This document shows positions 38,201-49,300 of a DNA stretch of 64,000 nucleotides, in pieces. Under the pieces are notes generated by a model that was given only the letters and a program-made list of their open reading frames with translations, was not told the DNA's origin and did not search any database. How positions within the stretch are numbered: the first letter of the stretch is position 1; the number at the start of each line of letters is the position of its first letter. The stretch is from Hypomesus transpacificus (Eukaryota > Chordata > Actinopteri > Osmeriformes > Osmeridae). The stretch covers positions 7,405,690 through 7,469,689 of the forward strand of contig NC_061067.1 in NCBI RefSeq assembly GCF_021917145.1, in the 5' to 3' direction. Both the position numbers and the translations under genes were made by a program.

Positions 38201-41200
38201 CACCCCCCTGTGAACCCCTTCACCCCCCTCTGAACCCTTTCACCCCCCTCTGAACCCTTTCACCCCCCTGTGAACCCCTTCACCCCCCTCTGAACCCTTT
38301 CACCCCCCTGTGAACCCCTTCACCCCCCTCTGAACCCTTTCACCCCCCTCTGAACCCCTTCACCCCCCTCTGAACCCCTTCACCCCCCTCTGAACCCTTT
38401 CACCCCCCTGTGAACCCCTTCACCCCCCTCTGAACCCTTTCACCCCCCTCTGAACCCCTTCACCCCCCTCTGAACCCCTTCACCCCCCTGTGAACCCCTT
38501 CACCCCCCTGTGAACCCCTTCACCCCCCTCTGAACCCTTTCACCCCCCTCTGAACCCCTTCACCCCCCTCTGAACCCCTTCACCCCCCTCTGAACCCCTT
38601 TACCCCCCTCTGAACCCCTTCACCCCCCTCTGAACCCCTTCACCCCCCTCTGAACCATCCAGTAGACCTGGAATCAACACTGGCCATAGACAAAGCTGTT
38701 GAGTTGCATACACATTTTTATTTTATTATTAATGAAAGTAGTGCATTGCCTGTTGGTGGGGCATGCGGTTTTATTTCTTATGAGAGCAATGGCTTAGTGC
38801 AGCTCAATATGGCCGCAAATTAGTTAACATTTAAATTTGACGCGAACCGCTCATCCAAACAACTTTAAACGCGTCACTGCTCGTCCTTGGGTCTTGAGCA
38901 ATACACTTGCCAAATGTCGTATTCATACAGTCCCCGCTTCTCCAGACACTCACACAGACACACGGAATTCCTGCATTAATAGTTAATTGTGAACATGCAA
39001 CCCCAACCATGTCTGGCTCATTGTAGTAAAATGAGGTGTCTTTAAACAATTAGAAGTCATTTCATGAGCTAATGCTCCAGTGTCTTTATTGCCTGCCTGT
39101 GATGAATGAGGCTAACGAGGCAGGACCTCTGTGCTGCAGTGCCTGCCCATCGTCCTGGACAACAGCCTGAGCCACCCTCTGCTGGAACAGCTCCTTCCTG
39201 TCCTCAAGTACGGCCTCCACGACAGCTCCGAGAAGGTCCGCGTGGCCTTCCTCGATATGCTGCTCAAGATCAAGGCCGTGCGAGCTGCCAAGGTCCGACC
39301 GTGTGTGTGTGTGTGTGTGTGTGTTTGCTTGCAAGGCCTTTGATTGTTTTGCTTCAAACCCCAACTGAAGGGAAAAAAAAAACACAGCAACATCAAAAAC
39401 ACAGTAAAAGACAGTCATCCCAGTTGTAGCCCCTTCAGTGTTTTCCGTGGCTGTTTATGTCATTCTCCCCCCACCTCGCCCGCCCCTCTCTCCCTGCTCC
39501 AGTTCTGGAAGGTTTGCTCCATGGAGCACCTGTTGGCCCGCCTGGCCGTCGACTCTCAGCCAATCTCCAAGAGGATTGTCGACCTCCTTTTCAACTCCTT
39601 CTTCCCCGTCAACCAATCAGAAGAGGTGTGGTGCGAGCGCTGTGTCACCCTCATCCAGATGAACCCCAAGGCTGCCAGGAAGTTCTACCAGTACGCCCAC
39701 TTATACACAGCTCCCACTAACATAGGTGAGAACACACACACACACACACAGCCATCATTTGCCTGATCTCTTGAGGCACACCTGTAACCTCCAGGCTCCT
39801 TCCAGTCAGCTGTTGTCACAAATAAGCACCAGGAGCCTGACCTTGCACCCTGGGGCCCTATTGGGTGCAACCCGTGGCTGGTACTTGAACAGCTGTCATG
39901 TAAATGTCTGGTTCATGTTTAAGTTATATGGTCATCCTACACACACACAGTTACCTTCATAACACGGGTCCATATATACTGCACCGACCGTGCTTCTTAA
40001 TCTCGGGACACGTGGAACAAAAATGGCTAGCTTCTGTGTTCCTGCTGTGTTCCAGCCAAGCTGATGCTGACCATCCGCCGTTGCCTGAACGCCTGCATCC
40101 AGAACACGGGAGAGCTGAACGAGAGCCGCTCCAGCAACAAGGAGAACGCCAGCGTAAGATCCCCTCACTGGAGCGTGAATGGGAGGTGCACACAGCCTCT
40201 CAGCATAGCCCTGTCGATGCTTTTGATTGGACGTGCAGTGTTTTTCAATAAGGAAATGAAACGCAACAAAAATGCTATTGAATTGAGTGTAGCATTGTAC
40301 TCCAGTGAAGTGAGTATTTTGAGGTTGCACTGGGTTGCAACGTATGCGTTTACAGCAGTGTATTGCAGCGAAGAGAGTAATGCAGTTGCAGTGTATCAAT
40401 ACGTATTCCAGTCTATAACAGTGTATGGGAGTGAGGTGAGTGTACTGGAAGCCCAGCCAACACACAGTTGTTCTGAACAGGTTTTGGAGGACGTGCTGTC
40501 GGTGAGTGACACTGCGTCCATGGCCAGCCTGCTGGAGGTGGTGGTCATCCTCTGGAGAAGCATCCGGAAGGCCCTGGAGCATAACAAGGACGCCCTGCAG
40601 TACACCGTCTCCAAGTTCGGCGCTGTGATTCCCAAGTACTTCAACATCTTCCAGGTCAGAGACGTGGAGACACTTGAGTCAAGTTCTTTTGACCTGGGTT
40701 TCATCCACCTTTACTTCTGTGAGGGGCTGTTTCAGCTGTTCAATCATGGCCTCTCTGTATCTCCTCCCCCCCCCCCCCCCCCCCCCATTTTTTCCGGTCT
40801 ATTTTTCAGGAAGAGCGCTGCACAGTGCCTCTCATCCTGCTGGCCTCCCTGCTGCCTCCAGCATCAGTCCCCACTTTCAGGTCAGCATCTTCATCTTGCT
40901 CTCCACTTACTCACTCACACACACACACACAGGCCGTGTTCTGGAGTGTTAACCCCCCCCCGCTGTGCTGTCCCAGTGTGGGCGTGCTGTCCAGGCTGAG
41001 GAACATGGAGCCGGGGGTGCAGCAGAGCCAGTACAGCCAGGTGATAGACTGCCTGTGTAGCTGGGGCCAGGCCTCTGACAGCCTGGAGCTCATCACACAT
41101 TGGCTCACAGAGGCCCTGCCCAGGACAGCCGTGAGTACAGACGGACACACACCCATGCAGTGTGTTACATCGACATTACATTTACTCATTTAGCAGACGC

Positions 41201-44200
41201 TCTTATCCAAAGCGACTTACAGTAAGTACAGGGACATTCTCCCCCCGAGGCAAGTAGGGGGAAGTGCCTTTCCCAAGGACACAACGTCATTTGGCACGGC
41301 CAGGTATCGAACTGGCAACCTTCTGATTAATTGCCCGACTCCCTAACCGCTCAGCCATCTGACCCCCGTGCGCCCAGTGTATACAGTATATACTGTACAT
41401 ACATACATACACATGCAAATATTCTAGATACACTGCCGTTTGGGGTTAATGCTATTTTTGTCCCAAAATGAATCCACAACACGTATTTTCAAGTCAAATA
41501 TTACAAGAGGTGTCACAGAGGGCTTCACATAGGTCGACGCCCTTTTCCACTGACACTAAACCTCTACTCTCACTAAATCTATACAGAGCAAGGGGAATGC
41601 CAGCCGTAAGGTGCGCATAACGGAGCCTGTGGAGGCCAAACCAGACCTGGGGCTAGATTACCTGGAGTATCTGGTCGGACGTGCCGCGACAAGGGACAGC
41701 ATCCTGCCCCTCGTGCAGGGCCCCCTGAAGCAGCTCCACAAGGCTCTGGGCGCCTGGAGGGTAAGCGCTAATTGCACAGCTAGCACGTTAGAATGGATTT
41801 GTTCTAAATTCCCTAAAGTAGCATTAGCATTTTACAGTTAGCACGAAAAGGGATTTATGTGGGTGGCACTGTGTGGTCTTGGCAATCTTTGTAAAGATGC
41901 AAAGAATCTGTGTCAACGATGTTTTGTTGTTGGATGTTCTTCTCCCTAGTCTGTGTTATACTCCCACCTGTGCTCCCCTGAGAGCGAGGCCAGTGTTCCC
42001 AGTGCTGAGACAGCTCTGAGGGCCTTCACCCTGCACGGGCGCCTCAGCGTCCATCTGCAGCACGCAGTAAGGCCTCCTATTACCCCCTCACACACACACA
42101 CACACACATTCATCATCCTCGCCTGTGTGGTCAAGGAAAACCAATACCCAACAGCAATATGTGTTTCTAAAAACACAAACATCGGGGTTGTTTTGGAGGT
42201 GGCTGCTTCAGTGTCTGGGACGTTGACCCACCGCTTCGTTCCCCCCCAGGTCTCGGAGGGTCGCGACCATCTGGCGTCCCTGGAGAACATGGCGGCGTGG
42301 GTGGCAGAACGGGTGCTGCCCTTCCTGGTCCGGCCCGGGGAGGCGGGGTCCGCAGAGGGTCAGCTGGAACTGGCCAGGCGGGTGGTGGAGGTAAGATCTA
42401 TAGCGCTGGGCTATAACACAAGGGCTGCTTGCATGGATGGATGGATAGACTGATGGATGGATAGACTGACGTTTTAAAGAATGCATGGATGGCTAAATAG
42501 ATGGACAGATGGATGGCTAGCTGAGACTGATGGATGGAGAAGCAGTAACAGCAATAGACAAATGGATTGACCCATTCACTTTCTCGGAGTCGATCCCCTC
42601 TTAATCACACTTCATCACAGCACCGTCAGATACAAACAACAGTTCAAACAGAAACCACAAGTTGAGGTTCAGACTAAATATAAGTTGCATAAAAGCTTGT
42701 CTGAGGTGTGGTTGTCCGGTACATTAAGTTCTGCTGATCTCTGTGGTATTATGGAGTGATTGATTTTTTTTCTCCCCCTTTCGGCTGCGTGACTCCTAGT
42801 TCTCAGCCAGTAAATCTAGTCTAGTTATAGATCATTCTGCTACCTCACCCCCGGCGCTCAGACCTCCATACCTACCTCCCACTGCTGCTACGCTTATTCT
42901 CCCTTTTTTCCCGAACACGCTTATTCCATTATTTAGGCCATTACTCTCCAGCTTGTCACCCTTGCAGCAGCTTGGATCAGGTCTGGAAAATAAACCCGTC
43001 ATTTATCTTCTCACCCCACCCACCCACGCACACACACACACACACACACAATGCTTCTAATAGCTCCCACAAACCCTCGAAAGATGGATACAGATCCTGA
43101 AAGTGCCTTCTTTGTATATCGATGGTCTCTCAGAAGTAGCATGGATGTAGCCTGTACTGAACAGACAGTCAATGTAGTCTGTCTCTCCGTGTGGACCCAG
43201 AGCTTCCTGACCGTGTGCAGAGACATGATTCGAGTGGGCCTGGGAGACGAAGAGTTCAAGGGTCACCTTCTCCACCTGTGCTCCCTAGTGCTGCTCTCTG
43301 GTGAGTTTCCTACCGATGACAACATGTATTTGAGGAAAAATAGGATACTGAAGGCAAAAAAGGGTCGAGGTTCCAGATCGGTTGTGTAATATTTTTGATG
43401 TATTCTACTTTTGGAACTCTGAAGTTGCACTTCAGTAATGCGCTTAGGATTTGTCATTTCTAGAACCACCGGCAACATTGTGTGCGTTATGTCCTCAGAA
43501 AAGGGCTACCGTTGCGTTCCCTTGCTGGTGTCCGTGCTGACGGAGGTGGCAGAGAACTACGTCCCCCAGGATGCCCCGGGCCAGGAGGAGCAGGAAGTGG
43601 GGCAGCATGATGGCCAGTCCCCGGTAATCCTGGGGGTGGTGGCCAACGTCTTCCAGAAGGTTCTGGAGGTGTTAGCTCGTCGGATGAGGAAGGAGCCAGA
43701 GGAGGGTCAGGAAGTGAGTCTAAACTGAAATACCATATGTTATTTATCTGTATTCAGTATACTTGTCATTAAATGTTCTAAACTGTAATATGTAGGGAAT
43801 CTTCCTCATTTGAGTGTACAGTATTTCACACAACTTAAATTGGGGTTTATGCCCTAGCAGTCTTCTTCATAATAAACCGAATCCAAGTGTGGTATTTATA
43901 GTTGACCCACCAGTTCCCAGCCTGTTTGCCTCAGAGACCCAGGTTAATGTCCTGCATCTTGTAGGTTAATGGCGCCCCCTGTATCCCCCCCCCTCCCTCT
44001 TCCCTGCCATAGCTGTGCCTGGCAGCGCTCCCCAGTCTGGGGGCGTTCCTGCAGGTGGTGACAGCCTGGGGAGTCGGGACCTCCAACCCCCTCAGCGGGG
44101 TGTTCTCCACCATCTCGGCCGCAGTGATCGTGGAGAGCAGACACATGCTACAGAAGGTAGGGGGGCAGACGGAGGATACGACGCCAACTCACTCGATGGA

Positions 44201-45517
44201 GATCACATGCTGATCCTGGATATCCGTTAAGATGGATTATTTTCATTACTGCACGCACATGGGGGACAAAAAGTGAAAAGAATATTATGAAATTCTCGGA
44301 TAATTACGAATTGTACACCTGTGACAACTTCAGTGTAAAATATAATTTTGATTTTGTCATTCCGTTTTATTTCCCCACAGAAAAAGATGAATAAAAAGAA
44401 AACAATTGTTGTCACATGAGAACAGAGATCATCACGTATGACTATCTCTTCTCTCCGTCTGTTCAATCCTTTTTATGTCCTTTTCTTAGATCTCTCATGC
44501 ACAGGAGGTCACCAGACCCGAGTCTGTGGACGACCTGCCCCCCCTCTCCAGCACTCTGCTGACTGTTATCCTCAAGTCCCCCCCTGTCACCAGGTAACCA
44601 GGGGCCCCACTCCTCCAGGGCCTTCTCACGATAAGGACCATAATGTTTTCATGACAACATTGTGTGGTCAGTGTTAAAATGCAGGGATTCTTTTGATTTA
44701 AGCCTATTGTCTTATGTTTTGGGACTGCTTCGGGGGAATTCCCACCGACATATCTGCTTTCGGTTTATTTGTAACTGTTTTGACCTCTAACATGCTTATA
44801 GATCCTTAGAGCTCGTGCAGCTTTAAAAATATCGATTTGAATGATGTCTCTCAGGGCCTTCCTGTCGGAGGTCAAGTCGTCTGTGGAGTCGGAGGCCATC
44901 GACTGTCTGACAGGATTGGCTGCTGTCCTTAACATCCTGGCTGTTATCAGACAGGGTAAGTAACAGAGTTGCCGGTAGCTACTGGCAGATACTGGCTATG
45001 GGTTCCAAAAGAACTGGAGCTGAAACAGCTTTGGGAAATTCTGTATTTATGTATAATGAAAACAACTAAATAATTCAAAAACTTTTTTACAGTTTTATTA
45101 TGGTTTTAAACTGCTAAATAAACATAATTCTGTGCTGGACAATAGGAAAGTATTGCGTACGTTTAATAGCTCTAACTACCAGACTACTTTTCTCTCAGAG
45201 GGTAAGGCCAGAGGTGAGACGAAAGCTACGGCCGTGTCTGTCCAACTGCAGCTGCAGAAACACTCCTCTGTCACAGCAGAGGAAGAGGGCCACGCCCAGA
45301 GGTGAGGCACTGAGAGACCCTTCTGGATCACACTGTGTGCTCTTTAAAACATGCTATGTTCACACCATAGGATTTGGTTGTGGGAACATTTTCTTATTGC
45401 TAATATGATATAAAAATATTAAGTTATGCAAATGACTGACTTGTATATTTTCTTATTTTTTCAAGGGTCATTTATGAATCTGCAATCAAATCTGTGAATG
45501 AGTTTCTCATGGTATAA
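35220..45517 (+). CDS. ncapg2: Condensin-2 complex subunit G2
   Basis: Twenty-six exons: 35220-35297, 35396-35578, 35773-35887, 36056-36213, 36449-36583, 36728-36822, 37210-37366, 37461-37553, 37649-37771, 37955-38134, 39140-39292, 39503-39725, 40056-40153, 40481-40654, 40810-40880, 40977-41130, 41587-41760, 41950-42066, 42250-42390, 43201-43300, 43499-43713, 44013-44156, 44490-44593, 44855-44955, 45199-45301 and 45466-45517 (TAA). They give 1,146 aa (human about 1,143). An in-frame TAA lies 6 nt before the ATG. Recognisable blocks include IAEIYFRAWKKASGEALE, LEDPQPMVRSTATLGVCKI, HPLLEQLLPVLKYGLHD, SEKVRVAFLDMLLKIKAVRA and EEVWCERCVTLIQMN, all in the HEAT-repeat solenoid. The protein is the HEAT (HAWK) subunit of condensin II, which with SMC2/SMC4, NCAPH2 and NCAPD3 compacts chromosomes in the nucleus from interphase on. 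Introns are mostly short; the largest (38135-39139) is filled by a minisatellite. Confidence 0.97.
38150..38657 (+). repeat. 20-bp minisatellite, about 25 copies
   Basis: Unit CACCCCCCTCTGAACCCCTT repeats head-to-tail with exact 20-bp period, three units per 60 nt. Only two positions vary regularly (CTG/CTC and CCCTT/CCTTT). It begins about 15 nt after the donor of ncapg2 exon 10. The minus strand carries G6 and G4 runs in every unit. Confidence 0.97.
38658..39139. other. Remainder of ncapg2 intron 10
   Basis: AT-rich unique-looking sequence between the minisatellite and exon 11. No gene or recognised repeat. Confidence 0.4.
40154..40480. other. ncapg2 intron 13
   Basis: It contains loosely repeated motifs around GCAGTGTATTGCAGCGAAG and TGCAGTGTATCAATACG (40270-40440), probably a decayed tandem array. 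It is open in one plus frame but does not resemble NCAPG2, so it is treated as intron. Confidence 0.4.
40766..40786 (+). repeat. Poly(dC) run of 21
   Basis: Twenty-one C residues in ncapg2 intron 14, 23 nt before the exon 15 acceptor, forming part of its polypyrimidine tract. Confidence 0.85.
41167..41368 (-). mobile_element. tRNA-derived SINE (about 200 bp)
   Basis: On the minus strand the element starts with a tRNA-like head. The A box TGGCTGAGCGGTTAGGG is at 41357-41341 and the B box AGTTCGATACC at 41313-41303. A body follows (TGTCCTTGGGAAAGGCACTT), then the teleost 3' tail TGGATAAGAGCGTCTGCTAA, which resembles L2-clade LINE tails. The head looks Ser/Leu-tRNA-like. It is near full length and sits in ncapg2 intron 16 antisense to the gene. 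No clear target-site duplication was found. Confidence 0.8.
41501..41560 (+). repeat. Weak dispersed-repeat fragment
   Basis: GTCACAGAGGGCTTCACATA followed by CACTAAACCTC matches the order of motifs in the copies at 32.6 and 58.7 kb, but with more changes. Confidence 0.3.
42432..42537 (+). repeat. Imperfect (GGAT)n tetranucleotide repeat
   Basis: GATGGATGGATAGACTGATG and variants occur after ncapg2 exon 19, with interruptions. Confidence 0.8.
42538..43200. other. ncapg2 intron 19, distal part
   Basis: Non-coding, with a (CA)n tract at about 43028-43050. No gene is seen. Confidence 0.45.
43714..44012. other. ncapg2 intron 21
   Basis: Short intron with no recognised element beyond the polypyrimidine tract (C9 and CCTCCCTCTTCCCTG) before exon 22. 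Confidence 0.4.
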
Positions 45518-45907
45518 ATTTTAAGATAAGACAATCCTTAATTTGTCCCGCAGTGGGGAAATTGCAGATTTTTTTTGCACAGAACTATAATCCAACTAAT
45601 GTGTCAGAGCGTTACAGCCTAAACATCTTGTCCACGGTCAGGAACATGGTGCCCCTTGCATGGTGGATTGTTTTTGTACCTGTATAACTACTACCACATT
45701 GTTGATTACCCCTTACAAATGTATGCTTATTTATATGTTTCAGTTTTTTTCTCGGGAAATCAGAGTTACGGCTATTTTACCCAGCTCTTGATATGAGGGT
45801 AATTTGGTTTATCCTATTGTTAATGTATGTATTATACTGTATGTGTACTGTATGTCACTGTGTTTCAAGACAACTTGAGGTGGCATTCTTGCTGTGGAAA
45901 GCAAGTT

Positions 45908-45913
45908 AATAAA
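45908..45913 (+). terminator. ncapg2: ncapg2 polyadenylation signal
   Basis: AATAAA embedded in an A-rich run, about 390 nt past the stop. It is the only clear hexamer in the UTR. Confidence 0.5.
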
Positions 45914-46112
45914 AAAAAACATTTGAACCATGAAACGTGTTTATATCAAATATTATTTAGATTTATCCTCAAGTATTAGTTTACTGTAATTTATTCAATT
46001 CGAAATGTGTATCGTTCCTTGCTTTCCCACTTCTTATTAATGTATAGCCAACCATACAATATAGTCTTCCGCTCTGTTGCACGAGGAGCCATGCACGCTC
46101 TAAGACCCTGTT

Positions 46113-46120
46113 TGACGTCA
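46113..46120. promoter_or_regulatory. Perfect CRE upstream of ptprn2
   Basis: TGACGTCA lies 225 nt before the ptprn2 ATG, in a GC-richer stretch. A cAMP-response element fits a dense-core vesicle gene expressed in neuroendocrine cells. Motif evidence only. Confidence 0.5.
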
Positions 46121-46147
46121 GAAACTTAGGAGGGGCGCCTTTTGAAG

Positions 46148-46168
46148 GTTGCTGTTCATGGTGCTGAA
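46148..46168 (-). promoter_or_regulatory. RE1/NRSE-like REST site at ptprn2
   Basis: Reading the plus strand, GCTGT and GGTGCTGAA occur with the spacing of the canonical 21-bp RE1 (17 of 21 positions agree by my comparison, both half-sites intact). It lies about 177 nt before the ptprn2 ATG. REST silences neuronal and endocrine genes in other tissues, so the site suits this gene. Confidence 0.6.
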
Positions 46169-46344
46169 TACCGTCGCGATCTGCAGGAGAGGAGCCGAAC
46201 ACAACATTGGTCAACGTCTGCACCCCATTCGCGCACTATTTTTAATCTAGGATAGTTTTTTATTTTTGTTTCAACAGATACCGTTTGAGAACTGACAATG
46301 AACACGCAGTTTTAGCAAGGTGTGCGATGGATTAGTACAGCGTC

Positions 46345-49300
46345 ATGGATTCGCGGTGTTCCATCCTTGCTGTTTTGGCTCTCTGCCTCTCCTATTCTAC
46401 CACTATTTCCGCCAACAGGAAATATGGTAAGTTAACGTATTGTAAACTTTAATTGAAATGTATTTCTACGTTTTTGCAACGATTCAGTTTGACAGAGAAT
46501 GCACCTGCCCAGGTGTTAGTTTTTTGAAAAAAACAGTAATATCATAGGCAATAACATACTTGAGAAGCTAACCGCCGACCGTGGTTAAGTGGAACTGATA
46601 ACTTTTTCTCAGTTGTGTCCTTACAAAAGTATTTTTCGGCCAGACGGGTATAGTGCAATGTTTGATTGAAGCGGAGCAAAATATGGTCCAATGTTTAGAA
46701 CATATATGATGACCAGATTCATCCTAAACTTAGTCATGTCAGAGTAGTGATTTTTTTTATTTATAAAAGCAGTTTAAAAAAATCACAGCAGTAGGCCTAA
46801 AGGCCAGATTTATACCACATACTTAGTTCGGATAGTTCTATAGTGTTCTCAATATACAGTATTTCTAGTTATTCAAAGTTATTTTGCAGTAAATTGGACA
46901 TACAACAGACGCTGCCCTGTCCTTAAAGCATTCTCAATGATGTATGAATTAATTCTCTAAGTGGCAGATGTAGGTGCCATTATACTTTGATCGGCCATAC
47001 TTGCCCTCTTTAAGACACTCTGCCAATGCCAAAAGCGTTAGACCCTATGGAAAGAAGCCATTGTGAATACATGTCCCCTTCAGATGGGTTTTGGTGCAGA
47101 GCAGGCCAACAGGGTTGGGACCAGATGGTAGAGCAGAACGTAAAGTGTGTGAGTATGTGTGACGGCTGCTTGTGTCAGAATGTTAAGCAGGCATGTCATC
47201 ATTGCCACCTATGATCCTGAATCGATTTCTGGTGTGTGGGGGAGTTATTCTGGCCCAGGAGCACTCATGGAGGAACCATCTGCGTGTTTTAAGATGCAAG
47301 TCTTACCATCTCTTTGTGTTTGTTCACGTCTCTATAGCACCTATTTTACTGTGTTTTATAATATCTGTCTCTATTTTTCATACCATTTTGCAATGTTGGG
47401 CATTGTCGTCAGCCAACAGTACTTCCAACCAAGTCTTAACATGGGTATTTAAAAAGCTCAATCAGTTGTAACTAGCAGGAGAATGAAAAATTAATTTGGA
47501 CAAAGGGGTACTGTTGCATCTTATCAGAATTCAAATTAGTTGATGTAAAAAATAGAGCTAGTTAATTCTGACCTCATGCAGTGAGTCAGAGCTTTTTCCT
47601 CTGAGAATCATAATCAGATGAGAATTCTTCCCGTCATTAAAATTCTTTTTTTGTTTTTCGTTCTGGGAGAGGTCCCCACTGAATCCTTGTGGTTGGATGT
47701 CGGAGATGGTTATTGTTTTTAATGAGTCCTGGTGTGCATTGTGCCCTGTCGCTATCAAGCAAACTGATTTAGTTTATAGAGAACTTGGCTTTCCCAGTAG
47801 TATTAGCTAAATATGGCCTTCTGTGCAATAGGTCTGAGTGAGTGTCACCCTCAGTGTATGAGCATGTGTGTACTGGTGTATGTCGGTGGGTGTGTGTGAG
47901 GAATGAGACGACGCGCCAAACAGGAGTAGGCGGAAAAGAGGTGATATCCGATCTATAAATACAGATTTCTTGAAGAGATGAGACGGAAGCAGACACATAG
48001 AATGAGATGGTCTCAGGCCTACCCAAAGCCTCAGCACTGGCTGTGTCAAACTCCTCTTTCATCGGGCAATCCAGCAAAGGTGCTATCATTTGGATCCAGG
48101 CTTCTAGTTTTGATCTCCCCACCCATCTTTTGAGCTGGTGCACGTGCTTTATGGACCCAGTTCTCGATCACTATTGAGCTGTGCTAAAAATCTAAAAAAA
48201 AAGCTAAAAGTCTCTCCTCACACGCACGTGCCTCTCTGTGTCTCTGTTTGTGCCCCGCTATCAAAGCCATCTCCTAATACATCCAGACACGTTTGATTTG
48301 ATTCATGGGGCTGGGCACTATCTCCGCTCGCCACGGGCATCTGTCAACCCATAGACCGACTTAAGTGAGTGGAGACATTAACTTCGAAAGACTTATAAAT
48401 CATTGTGGCAGATTGAAATGGGATTTGATGTGCGGATTTGATGTGCGGATTTGATGTGCAGAGATGGCGAGATAAATTGTTTGCTCGAGAAGGCCCCAGG
48501 TATTCTTCCCTTTTATTCTTGGTTGAACCTTCTTTTAAACCACGGCTGCCCTATGGCTGCTGCCTTGGCCAGCTTTGGCTGCTACATCTCTGTTGCCTGA
48601 GTGTTTTTATGGTTGTTCCCCTTGTTACAACACCTCCTGTCACTCCCAAAGGACCAATCCCCAATTGGCTCGTCCTTGTTATTTCCTCCCCCGGTAAAGG
48701 TCATCGCTATAGGTTACACAGCTGTGTGTCAACGCTTGTCATTTTAGAACCCAAAGCTATCTCTTTGAGAAGGATTCCAGTGTCAGGCATCAAACAACAG
48801 ACAGTGCAACCTTCCTCACTTGCCCTGTAACTAGGGCTTTGACATTGAGATAGGCCTTGATAGGAGACTGGGATCTTCTGCACTTGGGAACGGGTTCCTT
48901 GGCTCTAACTACCGTTCCTGGGCTCTAATCTCTGAAATACTGAACTGTGTACTTCACTGAACTTGTGCTCCATCTGTTTCTACTTGCAAAATGCATGATG
49001 TCGCTTGGGATAAAAGTGTCTGCTGATTGAATAAACTGTAGCTTACAGCACCTTAAATCTAGCTATAGTCTCTAGAGCAGAAAAATAGATTTGTTGGGTG
49101 CTCCTTCATATTTTAAGTAACATCTGCCTTGAATGAGCTATATATACATACTGTAGACACATGCACAAATACAGGATGATGAATGACATGAGCTGAAACA
49201 TGGCTGTTATCCATTGTGTTATAATTCCTCCCATTATATGTGCCTGCAAATGGAAGGCAGAAGGGATCTTGGTGCTGGTTGACTAAATGATGATCGCCCA

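Larger units (their letters stand above)
45518..46344. other. ncapg2 3' UTR and ptprn2 promoter/5' UTR
   Basis: The ncapg2 3' UTR runs to AATAAA at 45908-45913. It contains a common fish repeat tail (TTAATTTGTCCCGCAGTGGG, about 45539-45558). From about 46080 a GC-richer region holds a CRE (46113-46120) and an RE1-like site (46148-46168) upstream of the ptprn2 ATG. Confidence 0.6.

Noticed and set aside
38150..38657. CRISPR-like regular array
   Set aside because: The 20-bp units are directly tandem with no unique spacers, in a vertebrate intron. It is a minisatellite.
40064..40999. A single 311-codon plus-strand ncapg2 frame
   Set aside because: It reads through intron 13 and past the exon 14 donor. 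Only 40056-40153 and 40481-40654 match NCAPG2; the rest is intronic.
41303..41357. Possible tRNA gene from A and B boxes
   Set aside because: The boxes belong to the head of a SINE with a characteristic body and tail, and the arms do not form a clean cloverleaf by eye.
48438..48830. Plus-strand frame of 130 codons in ptprn2 intron 1
   Set aside because: No family resemblance, no splice logic, no promoter or poly(A) context; compatible with chance in 9.7 kb of intron.
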